64,000 nt of DNA, taken from positions 1 to 64,000 of the forward strand of contig NZ_JAJGZV010000007.1 of assembly GCF_020805785.1 (NCBI RefSeq), written 5' to 3'. The notes beneath the pieces are model-generated. The model was not told the origin of the DNA. It worked only from the letters and a program-made list of their open reading frames with translations, and did not search any database. This stretch comes from Flavobacterium chungbukense. GTDB taxonomy: Bacteria > Bacteroidota > Bacteroidia > Flavobacteriales > Flavobacteriaceae. Shown one piece after another: positions 16,715 through 24,811 of this stretch. A program made the position numbers and the translations under genes. Within the stretch, counting starts at the first letter, position 1; each line of letters begins with the position of its first letter.

Positions 16715-18259
16715 ATGGCTAACCATCAAAAAGATTTCTTATTTGTTTTAATCAAATCACTTTCGAAATCAGAAAAAAGACAGTTTAAAATTTTTGCAAG
16801 CCGATTAGAGACCAGTTCAAATACAAAATTTATTGAATTATTCAATATTTTGGATAAATCTGAGGTTTATGATGAAAAACTCATTCTTAAAAGTGGTGTA
16901 ATCCAAAAGGTACAGCTATCTAACTTAAAATCATACTTATACAAACAAATTCTAGTTAGTATACGATTGAATATTCCGAGCCAGAATATTCGTTATCAGC
17001 TTCGTGAACAGATGGATTTTGCTGTTATTCTTTACAATAAAGGCTTATACAAACAAAGTTTAAAGATTTTAGACAAGACCAAACAGCAAGCGCTTGAAAA
17101 TGATGAGAAATATATGGCGTATGAAATTGTTGAGTTTGAAAAACTAATCGAATCGCAATATATTACCCGAAGTATTCAAGGTCGCGCCGACGAATTGGTA
17201 ATTCAAGCAAAAGAATTGAATTACAGAAATACGATTTCAAGCAAATTATCCAATTTATCGCTACAGTTATACGGAATAATGCTGAAAACTGGTTATGTAA
17301 AAAATGATCAAGAATACAAATACATAGACGATTATTTCAACAGACATATTGCAAAATTGGACGAAAGTAAATTTGGCTTTCGCGAAAAGTACTGGTTTTA
17401 TAATGCTAATCTATGGCGAAGCTTTTTGGTTCAAGACTTTTTGGCCAGTTATAAATATGCTTACAAATGGGTTCAGCTTTTCTATGATAATCCGAACATG
17501 ATTTATTTAAATCCTGTCTTTTTCTTAAAAGGAAATCATTATTTCTTAGAATCGCTTTATATGTTAAAGTATAAATCTAATTTCAAGAAATACTTGAATC
17601 TTTTGGAAGAAACAATCGCTGATCCAAAATTTCCAGCAAACGATAATATTGCGTCTTTATCATTTCTTTATGTTTATAACAACAAGTTAAATTTGCACAT
17701 ATTGGCTGGTACTTTTGCAGAAAGCGAATATTTAATTCCAGAAATTCTAGAAAAACTAAAAATTCACAGTGAACATCTAGATGAACATCACGAAATGTTA
17801 TTCTTTTATAAGTTTGCCTCCATTTATTTCGGAAATGAAAAATACAATGAATGCATTAATTATTTAGATAAAATCATAAATAACAAGAACTTAACCATGC
17901 GTGAAGATTTAATGTGCTTTGCGAGGTTATTATCTTTGATTGCGCATTATGAACTTGGAAAAGATTATTATTTAGAAAATCATTTAAAAAGCACCTATAA
18001 GTTCTTATTAAAAATGAACGACTTGCATGAGGTTCAGAAAGAAATTATCAAATTCTTACGAAACTTAAATAATTTTTATCCTGCCGATATTAAAAAGGAA
18101 TTCAAAAAAATGCACGCCCGTTTTGTGGAACTTGAAAAGAATACTTACGAAAAAAGAGCTTTCTTATATCTAGATATTATTTCATGGTTAGAAAGTAAAA
18201 TAGAAAACCGAAAAATTGCTGATATTATCAGGGAGAAAGCGAAATTGAATAACAGATAA
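16715..18259 (+). CDS. Conserved helical repeat-type protein of unknown function
   Basis: 514 residues, without signal peptide or membrane segments, so cytoplasmic. It is rich in alternating aromatic and charged helices (for example YNKGLYKQSLKILDKTKQQA and FGNEKYNECINYLDKIINN), which look like degenerate tetratricopeptide units. It starts MANHQKDFLFVLIKSLSKSE. It reads as a conserved flavobacterial protein rather than an enzyme; no catalytic motif was seen. It is divergent from leuA with a 149-bp gap and ends ahead of a strong terminator. Function unknown. Confidence 0.8.
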   Translation: MANHQKDFLFVLIKSLSKSEKRQFKIFASRLETSSNTKFIELFNILDKSEVYDEKLILKSGVIQKVQLSNLKSYLYKQILVSIRLNIPSQNIRYQLREQMDFAVILYNKGLYKQSLKILDKTKQQALENDEKYMAYEIVEFEKLIESQYITRSIQGRADELVIQAKELNYRNTISSKLSNLSLQLYGIMLKTGYVKNDQEYKYIDDYFNRHIAKLDESKFGFREKYWFYNANLWRSFLVQDFLASYKYAYKWVQLFYDNPNMIYLNPVFFLKGNHYFLESLYMLKYKSNFKKYLNLLEETIADPKFPANDNIASLSFLYVYNNKLNLHILAGTFAESEYLIPEILEKLKIHSEHLDEHHEMLFFYKFASIYFGNEKYNECINYLDKIINNKNLTMREDLMCFARLLSLIAHYELGKDYYLENHLKSTYKFLLKMNDLHEVQKEIIKFLRNLNNFYPADIKKEFKKMHARFVELEKNTYEKRAFLYLDIISWLESKIENRKIADIIREKAKLNNR

Positions 18260-18275
18260 AAATTCCAATTTTTTA

Positions 18276-18291
18276 TCCCGAGGGTTCGGGA
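18276..18291. repeat. 16-bp palindrome TCCCGA-N4-TCGGGA, copy 1
   Basis: TCCCGAGGGTTCGGGA just past the stop of the preceding gene. The same TCCCGA-N4-TCGGGA design recurs at 36665-36680 and 55997-56012. Confidence 0.65.
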
Positions 18292-18303
18292 CCTAATTCC
18301 AAT

Positions 18304-18340
18304 AAAAATGGCGTTAAGATTAATTTTTAACGCCATTTTT
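18304..18340 (+). terminator. Hairpin terminator after the 514-residue gene
   Basis: AAAAATGGCGTTAA (18304-18317) pairs perfectly with TTAACGCCATTTTT (18327-18340). It lies 45 bp after the stop codon and works in both directions by sequence. Confidence 0.8.
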
Positions 18341-18441
18341 GTCATTTCGACCGAAGGGAGAAATCGCACTCGAGACTCTACAAAGATCGGAATTCACTGT
18401 ATAGAAATACTAGTGTGATTTCTCCTTTCAGTCGAAATGAC
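18341..18441. repeat. Large intergenic palindrome of the GTCATTTCGAC family
   Basis: Left arm starts GTCATTTCGACCGAAGGGAG and continues AAATCGCAC. The right arm is its near-complement, ending TTTCAGTCGAAATGAC. The arms are about 29 bp with few mismatches and about 40 bp between them. A sister copy lies at 21719-21818. As RNA it would form a long hairpin between convergent genes. Confidence 0.7.
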
Positions 18442-18496
18442 AAACTTTACGCAAACCAACTCCAGTAAATTTAAAAACCTGTCGGATCTTGGAAAC

Positions 18497-18538
18497 AAAA
18501 AATCCCAAACTCCAATAATTTGGAATTTGGGATTTTTT
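18497..18538. terminator. Terminator of the M1 peptidase gene
   Basis: AAAAAATCCCAAA plus TCCAA pairs with TTGGA plus TTTGGGATTTTTT, with A and T tracts on both sides. It lies 20 bp past the peptidase stop on the minus strand. Confidence 0.8.
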
Positions 18539-18558
18539 AATTGGAATTTCTTTAAAAC

Positions 18559-20214
18559 TTATTCCACAATATTAGAAGTTGTAACATAGAAATTTTTATC
18601 TACTTCCAATTTTCTATCTTCATTTTCAGTTTTAATAGATTGCCAGTCTGTAGTTGGTTTTAGCCAAGTTTCAACATCGTTTACTTTCACTTTTACAGGC
18701 ATATCAAACTTAGAAACACAATTTGTCCAATGATAACCTAATGTTCCATTTTTAAACATGTATTCAAAAACAGGAATTTTAATTGTAGTCAAATATTGGG
18801 CATAAACTCTGTTAAAATTAACTCCAGACTGTTCGTTAATATAATCCCCAATTTGTTTTGAAGTCACCGTTTGATGATAAAAAGTCTTATTTAAACCTCT
18901 TAAAATCGATTTCCATTTTGCATCATCATTAACAATCTGGCGGATTGTGTGCAACATATTAGCGCCCTTCGGATACATATCACCAGAACCTTCATTGTTT
19001 ACATCGTAATGACCAATAATCGGTTTATCGTTTTCAATATTATTTCTACAGCCAATCACATATTCTGCACCAGCATCTTTACCATAATAATACTCAAGGA
19101 AAAGACTTTCAGAATAATTGGTAAAACTCTCATGGATCCACATATCTGCAATGTCTTTGTAGGTAATATTGTTCGCAAACCATTCGTGTCCAGATTCGTG
19201 AATAATGATAAAATCAAATTTCAATCCCCAGCCTGTTCCGCTTAAATCTCTTCCTAAATATCCTTTTTTATATTGATTTCCATAAGTCACAGAACTTTGA
19301 TGTTCCATTCCTAAATACGGAACTTCAACTAATTTATAACTATCCTCATAAAACGGATAAGGTCCAAACCAGTTCTCAAAAGCTTTTAGCATTTTTGGAG
19401 CATCCTTAAAATGCTCTTTTGCTAAAGCTAAATTCTCTCTCAAAACATAATAATTACAATCTAAATCGCCCTTTTCACCTTTAAATACTTCAGAGAAATT
19501 CACATAATCCCCGATATTGATGTTGACACCATAATTATTAATCGGATTCGAAACATACCAATTGAAAGTTTTTGTTCCGTCTTTTTCCTTTTTTACGCTT
19601 TTCAATCTTCCGTTAGAAACTTCTGTCAGATCTCCAGGAACATTTACACTAATAAGCATATTCTCCACTTCATCATACATATGATCTTTACAAGGCCACC
19701 AAACGCTTGCTCCTAAACCTTGACAAGATGTAGCAATAAAATCTTTGCCGTTTTTATCTTTTTTCCAAGAAAAACCTCCATCCCAAGGCGCTCTAACAGC
19801 TTCTTTAGGTTTTCCTTCGTATGAAATTACAATCTCTTTCGTATCTCCAACTTTTTGTTTTTCGTTTAAAGTGATAAAAAAAGCATTTCCATCTCTTTCA
19901 AACTTCAATTCTTTTCCATTTTGAGTTACTTTCGTAATGTTCATTGGCTGCTGCAAATCAATCTGCATTCTGTTATTTTCTTGCAAAACAGTATAACGAA
20001 CTGTATTTGATCCTGAAATAAATTTATCAGAGGGTTTTACTTTCACATCCAAATGATAATATTTCAAATCCCACCAAGCTCTTTCTTTTGTTATGCTGCC
20101 GCGCAAAGTATCTTGATGAGTAAAAACAGTTTCTGACTTATTCAAAAGTCCCTGTGCATTTGCAGTAAAACCAACTAAAAAGGCGATAAATGCGCCACCG
20201 AAGTATTTTTTCAT
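18559..20214 (-). CDS. Secreted M1-family zinc aminopeptidase
   Basis: 551 residues with a signal peptide (MKKYFGGAFIAFLVGFTANAQ). The N-terminal beta domain (about 45-230) is followed by the gluzincin catalytic domain. The zinc site is HESGH, with the third ligand Glu exactly 18 residues later in WIHESFTNYSE, the M1 spacing. The exopeptidase motif appears as YLGMEHQSSV (GMEHQ for the usual GAMEN). It should trim N-terminal residues from peptides in the periplasm or outside the cell. The C-terminal ERAP-like helical domain is absent, as in short bacterial M1 enzymes. Single gene. Confidence 0.93.
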   Translation of the reverse strand: MKKYFGGAFIAFLVGFTANAQGLLNKSETVFTHQDTLRGSITKERAWWDLKYYHLDVKVKPSDKFISGSNTVRYTVLQENNRMQIDLQQPMNITKVTQNGKELKFERDGNAFFITLNEKQKVGDTKEIVISYEGKPKEAVRAPWDGGFSWKKDKNGKDFIATSCQGLGASVWWPCKDHMYDEVENMLISVNVPGDLTEVSNGRLKSVKKEKDGTKTFNWYVSNPINNYGVNINIGDYVNFSEVFKGEKGDLDCNYYVLRENLALAKEHFKDAPKMLKAFENWFGPYPFYEDSYKLVEVPYLGMEHQSSVTYGNQYKKGYLGRDLSGTGWGLKFDFIIIHESGHEWFANNITYKDIADMWIHESFTNYSESLFLEYYYGKDAGAEYVIGCRNNIENDKPIIGHYDVNNEGSGDMYPKGANMLHTIRQIVNDDAKWKSILRGLNKTFYHQTVTSKQIGDYINEQSGVNFNRVYAQYLTTIKIPVFEYMFKNGTLGYHWTNCVSKFDMPVKVKVNDVETWLKPTTDWQSIKTENEDRKLEVDKNFYVTTSNIVE

Positions 20215-20382
20215 TATTTATAAATTTGTAATAAATAAGGTAATTAAACCCGCTTAATCTTCAACAAATGTACACATTCAGATCAATAATTTTGAATTTT
20301 TATCATTTTGAGAATAAAAAAAATGCCATCAAATTCATTATTCTTCTCTATTTTAGTGCTTTTAAACTGTAGAATTCACAAT

Positions 20383-21081
20383 ATGAGATTTAAAGCAATC
20401 GTTCCTTTTATAATTGTACTATTTTCGGCCGGTTCAAATTCCCAAAATATTCCAGTTCATAAAACTAAAAAACAAATAGTAGTTGATGGAAGTTTATCAG
20501 ATTGGGAAACACCTTTTCTAGGTCCGTTTGTGGTTCATAATTCTGGAGAAAAAGCAACGCAAAATACTTTTATTTCACTTTCGTGGAATGAAGAAAACTT
20601 CTTTATAGCTTATAATTGTACAGATTCTAAGATTATTGGAACATCTCAAAAGAAAGATTCCCAGATTTTTTATACTGACGATTTAATAGAAATTTTCATA
20701 GATCCAGACGGAGATGGAAAAAACTACATTGAAGTTGGAGTAAATGCTTTTTCGACTAATTATGATTTACTATTAAAATGTATTTCGCCAGCATGCGGCG
20801 GATGGAAAACTGCAACAGAATTTGATATTAAAGGAATGGAAACAGTCAGTAAAATAAATCCTGAAGGATATACTGTTGAAATTAAAATTCCATTTTCTAG
20901 TCTTGAAAAAATTAAAAATGGTCATTTTGAGAAGCCAAAAACAGGCGCAAAATGGAAAGCAAATGCTTTTAGAATTGATTACGGTAACACGATTGAATAC
21001 CTTGCATTACAACCTTATAAGACTTTAAAATTTGGCTTTCATCAGCCAGCTGAGTTTGCTGTTTTTGAGTTTGTAGAATAG
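20383..21081 (+). CDS. Secreted CBM9-like (carbohydrate-binding) protein
   Basis: About 232 residues from the ATG at 20383 (MRFKAIVPFIIVLFSAG, a signal peptide). A longer TTG-initiated frame from 20308 would put a second hydrophobic stretch ahead and is less likely. The mature protein is one family 9 carbohydrate-binding-like domain: IVVDGSLSDWETPFLGPF, then YTDDLIEIFIDPDGDGKNY and YTVEIKIPFSSL, the typical order. Such stand-alone proteins bind sugars or heme-like ligands; the ligand here is unknown. Its 3' end overlaps the end of the convergent broken gene by 40 bp. Confidence 0.82.
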   Translation: MRFKAIVPFIIVLFSAGSNSQNIPVHKTKKQIVVDGSLSDWETPFLGPFVVHNSGEKATQNTFISLSWNEENFFIAYNCTDSKIIGTSQKKDSQIFYTDDLIEIFIDPDGDGKNYIEVGVNAFSTNYDLLLKCISPACGGWKTATEFDIKGMETVSKINPEGYTVEIKIPFSSLEKIKNGHFEKPKTGAKWKANAFRIDYGNTIEYLALQPYKTLKFGFHQPAEFAVFEFVE

Positions 21082-21683
21082 TTTTTAATGAATTGAAATT
21101 GCTGAAATTCTGTTACTTTATAATATTCGGCATCATCGACTAAATGAGCGAAAGATGAATTAGCCATTTTCATTTTATAAATTTCAAAAATTGATTTATT
21201 TCTAACAAAATACATATTAGAATAAAATCTGTCACTTAAATTTCCATGGCATTTGTATGTTTCTAAAAACATTGAAATACCTTTTTTTAAAACAGTTGGA
21301 TTTGTGAAATCTTTTGGAAGGAATATATCTATAAAAGCGTTATTATCTACATACAATTCACCTGTACTATCATTAATTGGATAATAATTTCCATTTGGTG
21401 ATTTTTCTAAAAACAAAATTAATCTCTGCCCTGCCTTTAATTCTTTAATTCTAGGATCGCAAATCCATTATTTCCAAATAGTTACATTAATTTTCGGACT
21501 TGATTTTCCTTTTACAAACTCATTTATCGTAAATTGATAATCATTTTGGAACACTTTAGAAATAGTTCCGTCAACTATTAAAACAGCTTTAGAAATTACG
21601 ATGGAATATCGCGTGACATTTTTTTTAAAGCCATAATTTAAAGTCGGAACCAAAAACAAAAACAAGCATACAACTAATTTCAT
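21042..21683 (-). pseudogene. Secreted-protein gene interrupted by an in-frame stop codon
   Basis: The frame starts at 21683 with a signal peptide (MKLVVCLFLFLVPTLNYG) and runs 71 codons to a TAA at 21468-21470. It continues in the same frame without shift as WICDPRIKELKAGQRLILFLEKSP (shown in part) to a stop at 21042-21044, about 212 sense codons in all. Both sides read like one protein (NEFVKG...INVTIWK then GQRLILFLEK), so one nonsense change seems to have split it. A sequencing error is possible. The family is not recognised; the GQRLILFL part is common in small secreted proteins of this group. Confidence 0.65.
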
Positions 21684-21718
21684 AGAAATATTATTTATAC
21701 TAAAATAATATATTTTTT

Positions 21719-21818
21719 ATCATTTTAACCAAAAGGAGAAATCGCACTAGTTAATCGACAATGATTGAAGATATTCTTTGCGGAATTTCTAGTGTGATTT
21801 CTCCTTCGTCGAAATGAC
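21719..21818. repeat. Large intergenic palindrome of the GTCATTTCGAC family, copy 2
   Basis: The right arm CTAGTGTGATTTCTCC plus TTCGTCGAAATGAC matches the right arm of the 18341-18441 element almost exactly. The left arm AAAAGGAGAAATCGCACTAG is the complement of its inner part, while the outer part of the left arm has diverged (TCATTTTAAC). It is 9 bp past the end of the his operon and may act as its 3' hairpin. Confidence 0.7.
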
Positions 21819-21827
21819 AGTTTTTTT

Positions 21828-22424
21828 TTATTTTTGACGTTTCTTCAAAACCTCAATAACATCATTCAATTGAAAGCCTTTTGCTTGAAGCAGAATCAAA
21901 TAATGGAAAAGCAAATCAGCGCTTTCGCTAAGGAATAAATCATCGTTATCATCTTTTGCTTCAATAACCACTTCTACCGCTTCTTCACCTACTTTTTGAG
22001 CAATTTTATTGATTCCTTTTTCGAATAAAGAAGCAACATAACTTTTTTCAGAATCGGCATTTTCTCTTCTTGTTTTGATTGTATTTTCTAACTGAGAAAT
22101 AAAACCATAATTTGCATCGTTTGGTTCTTGCCAGCAAGTGTCTGCACCAGTGTGACAAGTTGGCCCGACTGGTTTTGCTTGAATTAAAAGTGTATCGCCA
22201 TCGCAATCATTTTTAATACTTACTAAATTTAAAAAGTTACCGCTCTCCTCGCCTTTTGTCCAAAGTCTTTGTTTGGAACGGCTGAAGAATGTCACTTTCT
22301 GTGTTTCTATTGTTTTCTGAAGCGATTCTTCATTCATATAACCTAGCATCAGAACATTTTTTGTTTCTGAATCCTGAATTATAGCCGGAATTAATCCGTG
22401 TGCGCTTTTGATATCGATTTCCAT
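21828..22424 (-). CDS. hisI: Bifunctional phosphoribosyl-AMP cyclohydrolase / phosphoribosyl-ATP pyrophosphatase
   Basis: 198 residues: HisI domain at about 1-100 and HisE domain at about 110-198. HisI carries MLGYMNEESLQKT, TFFSRSKQRLWTKG and the zinc-binding DCDGDTLLIQ and GPTCHTGADTCW cysteines and histidine. HisE carries KINKIAQKVGEEAVEVVIEA-like sequence with its acidic metal ligands, followed by ESADLLFHYLILL. Together they perform steps 2 and 3 of histidine synthesis. It is the last gene of the operon, 44 bp after hisF. Confidence 0.96.
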   Translation of the reverse strand: MEIDIKSAHGLIPAIIQDSETKNVLMLGYMNEESLQKTIETQKVTFFSRSKQRLWTKGEESGNFLNLVSIKNDCDGDTLLIQAKPVGPTCHTGADTCWQEPNDANYGFISQLENTIKTRRENADSEKSYVASLFEKGINKIAQKVGEEAVEVVIEAKDDNDDLFLSESADLLFHYLILLQAKGFQLNDVIEVLKKRQK

Positions 22425-22468
22425 AATTTTAGTCTAAAGTTGTAAAGCCGAAAGTCTTAAAGTCAAAA

Positions 22469-23224
22469 CTACAATCGTACTTCTATATTATTATTTCTTA
22501 ATTCTTGTTTCAAGGCTTTGATTTCTATTTCTTTAAAATGAAAAACGCTTGCAGCCAAAGCCGCATCAGCTTTTCCTTCTTTAAACGAATCTACAAAATG
22601 CTGCATATTTCCAGCTCCACCAGAAGCAATAATCGGAATGTTGATCAATTCTGAAAGTTTAGCTAAAGCTTCATTTGCAAAACCATTTTTTGTTCCATCG
22701 TTATCCATCGAAGTAAATAAAATTTCTCCTGCACCGCGTTCCGCAACTTCTACAGCCCAATCGAACAAGTTTAGTTCCGTTGGCACTTTTCCTCCTACTA
22801 AATGCACAATCCATTGTCCGTCAATCTGCTTGGCATCTATAGCAACCACAACACATTGGCTTCCAAATTTCTGAGCCAAATCATTAATCAATTGCGGATT
22901 TTTTACTGCCGATGAATTGATTGAGATTTTGTCGGCTCCATTATTTAGCAGAATATCAACATCTTCTACAGATGAAATCCCGCCGCCAACTGTAAACGGA
23001 ATATTGATTTTCTCTGCAATACTTCGAACCATATTCACTAACGTTTTTCGTCTTTCTTCTGTAGCCGAAATATCCAAAAAAACCAATTCGTCTGCGCCTT
23101 CAGCTGAGTAAATTTCTGCCAATTCTACAGGATCTCCAGCGTCACGTAAATCAACGAAATTAACGCCTTTTACCGTTCTTCCGTTTTTTATATCTAAGCA
23201 AGGTATTATTCTTTTTGCTAACAT
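22469..23224 (-). CDS. hisF: Imidazole glycerol phosphate synthase, cyclase subunit
   Basis: 251 residues, a beta/alpha barrel. The catalytic Asp lies in IIPCLDIKNGRTVKGVNF and the second in AIDAKQIDG; phosphate-binding loops include PFTVGGGISS and IIASGGAGN. It uses ammonia delivered by HisH to make imidazole glycerol phosphate and AICAR. It sits between hisA and hisIE in the operon, with an 82-bp repeat-filled gap from hisA. Confidence 0.96.
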   Translation of the reverse strand: MLAKRIIPCLDIKNGRTVKGVNFVDLRDAGDPVELAEIYSAEGADELVFLDISATEERRKTLVNMVRSIAEKINIPFTVGGGISSVEDVDILLNNGADKISINSSAVKNPQLINDLAQKFGSQCVVVAIDAKQIDGQWIVHLVGGKVPTELNLFDWAVEVAERGAGEILFTSMDNDGTKNGFANEALAKLSELINIPIIASGGAGNMQHFVDSFKEGKADAALAASVFHFKEIEIKALKQELRNNNIEVRL

Positions 23225-23227
23225 TTA

Positions 23228-23318
23228 TCTAATGTATTAATTAGAAAATTAGTCAATTAGATAATTTTCCGCATTTGCTTGTTAATTATCTAATTATCAA
23301 ATTTTCTCATTTTCTAAT
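23228..23318. repeat. Palindromic spacer of AATTAGATAATT words between hisA and hisF
   Basis: AATTAGAAAATTAGTCAATTAGATAATTTTC is answered by AATTATCTAATTATCAAATTTTCTCATTTTC-like sequence on the other side (given here as pattern only), so the two halves can pair. A related element occurs at 55291-55399 next to efp. Confidence 0.5.
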
Positions 23319-24032
23319 TATAAAATCCTCTAGTTGTTTCAAGGAAATCCTTCCTTCGTAAATAGCTTTTCCAATTATGGTTCCTTCGCAACCTAATTCA
23401 GCCAATTTTGGTAATTCGTCGAAAGTTGAAATTCCTCCCGAAGCGATTAGTTTTATACCTTTTGCTTCTTCTAAAATTTTACCGTACAAATCAAAACTTG
23501 GACCTTCAAGCATTCCGTCTTTTGCAATATCGGTACAGATAACATACTGAATACCTTTACTTTGATAATCTTGAATAAAAGGAACCAAATCTTCATTTGA
23601 TTCTTCTAACCAGCCAGAAACTGCTATTTTTTCATCTTTTGCATCAGCTCCTAAAATAATTTTTTCTGAACCGTATTCTGAAATCCATTTTTCGAAAATC
23701 GCTCTGTTTTTTACCGCAATACTTCCTCCTGTAATTTGGTTTGCACCGCTTTCAAAAGCAATTCTCAAATCATCATCGGATTTTAAACCGCCTCCAAAAT
23801 CAATTTTTAAGCTAGTTTGCGTTGCGATTTGTTCTAATATTTTATAATTGACAATTTTACTTGATTTTGCACCGTCTAAATCTACTAAATGCAGATACTC
23901 AATTCCATGCGCTTCAAATGATTTCGCCACTTCAAGCGGATTTTCGTTGTAAATTATTTTGGTATCATAATCACCTTTTGACAAACGAACGCATTTCCCG
24001 TCGATGATATCTATAGCTGGTATTATTCTCAT
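23307..24032 (-). CDS. hisA: ProFAR isomerase (1-(5-phosphoribosyl)-5-[...]imidazole-4-carboxamide isomerase)
   Basis: 241 residues, a beta/alpha barrel related to HisF. It catalyses the Amadori rearrangement of ProFAR to PRFAR. The catalytic Asp is in IIPAIDIIDGKCVRLSKGDY, the second in YVICTDIAKDGMLEGPS, and phosphate loops in KIDFGGGLKS and LIASGGIST are visible. It lies between hisH and hisF in the operon. Confidence 0.96.
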   Translation of the reverse strand: MRIIPAIDIIDGKCVRLSKGDYDTKIIYNENPLEVAKSFEAHGIEYLHLVDLDGAKSSKIVNYKILEQIATQTSLKIDFGGGLKSDDDLRIAFESGANQITGGSIAVKNRAIFEKWISEYGSEKIILGADAKDEKIAVSGWLEESNEDLVPFIQDYQSKGIQYVICTDIAKDGMLEGPSFDLYGKILEEAKGIKLIASGGISTFDELPKLAELGCEGTIIGKAIYEGRISLKQLEDFIIRK

Positions 24033-24034
24033 TT

Positions 24035-24160
24035 TTGTTATTTTAGATTTCTGATTTTAGATTTTAGATTCTAAAACTGAAATTGATATTTTAATTGAAA
24101 TAGATTTTTGAAATTGATTTTCAATTGGAATTTGGAATTTAAGAGATTGGAATTTCAAAA
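24035..24160. repeat. Low-complexity spacer between hisH and hisA
   Basis: Starts with overlapping TTTAGATTTCTGATTTTAGA words, also found at 55985-56108, and continues with GAAATTG/TTGAAATTG and TTGGAATTT words like those at 11937-12075. Partly self-complementary (AATTGAAAT and ATTTCAAT types). It fills the hisH-hisA gap. Confidence 0.45.
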
Positions 24161-24162
24161 TT

Positions 24163-24744
24163 TTACATTTTTAAAAAATTCCCCAAAATCTTTTCTCCAA
24201 CATCTCCGCTTTTTTCTGGATGAAACTGAGTTCCGTAAAAATTCTCTTTTTGCAATGCCGATGCATATTCAACATCATAATTCGTTGTTGCAATCGCTTC
24301 AGGGCAATTGGGCACATAAAAACTATGAACCAAATACATGAATTCATTCTCAGAAATATCTTTAAACAAATCTGATTTTAAATCATAAATCTGATTCCAT
24401 CCCATTTGAGGAACTTTTACATTGTTTGAAAATTTCAGAACATCCGTATCAAAGATTCCTAAACCTTTTGTATTTCCTTCTTCTGTTTTATTGCACATCA
24501 ATTGCATTCCCAAACAAATTCCTAAAACTGGCTGTTTCAAATCGGGAATTAAACTGTCTAAACCGCTTTCACGAAGTTTAGTCATCGCAGAACTTGCTTC
24601 TCCTACACCTGGAAAAATCACTTTATCAGCCGATTTAATTTCCTCGCGGTCATTACTCAAAACCGCTTTAAATCCCAATCTTTCAATAGCAAACATAATG
24701 CTCTGAATATTTCCTGCTCCGTAATTTATAATTACTATTTTCAT
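24163..24744 (-). CDS. hisH: Imidazole glycerol phosphate synthase, glutaminase subunit
   Basis: 193 residues from the ATG at 24742-24744 (MKIVIINYGAGNIQSI). A longer frame begins 17 codons upstream inside a repeat element and is unlikely to be the start. It is a class I glutamine amidotransferase: nucleophile Cys in VLGICLGMQLM, and His-Glu in GTQFHPEKSG. It hydrolyses glutamine and passes ammonia to HisF. It lies between hisB and hisA. Confidence 0.95.
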   Translation of the reverse strand: MKIVIINYGAGNIQSIMFAIERLGFKAVLSNDREEIKSADKVIFPGVGEASSAMTKLRESGLDSLIPDLKQPVLGICLGMQLMCNKTEEGNTKGLGIFDTDVLKFSNNVKVPQMGWNQIYDLKSDLFKDISENEFMYLVHSFYVPNCPEAIATTNYDVEYASALQKENFYGTQFHPEKSGDVGEKILGNFLKM

Positions 24745-24751
24745 TCTTTTT

Positions 24752-24810
24752 AGTTGTTGGTTGAAGGTTATTGGTTGATGGCTAACAACTATCAACCAAC
24801 AACCATAAAC
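24752..24810. repeat. Palindromic spacer of GTTGGTTG/CAACCAAC words between hisB and hisH
   Basis: GTTGTTGGTTGAAGG and ATTGGTTGATGG on the left pair with CTATCAACCAACAACC on the right. A related element lies at 41085-41155 next to fabG. It supplies the spurious upstream extension of hisH. Confidence 0.55.
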
Positions 24811-24811
24811 T

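Noticed and set aside
24108..24341. Plus-strand 77-codon frame in hisH
   Set aside because: It lies opposite hisH, which has full family motifs; the frame has no homology features.
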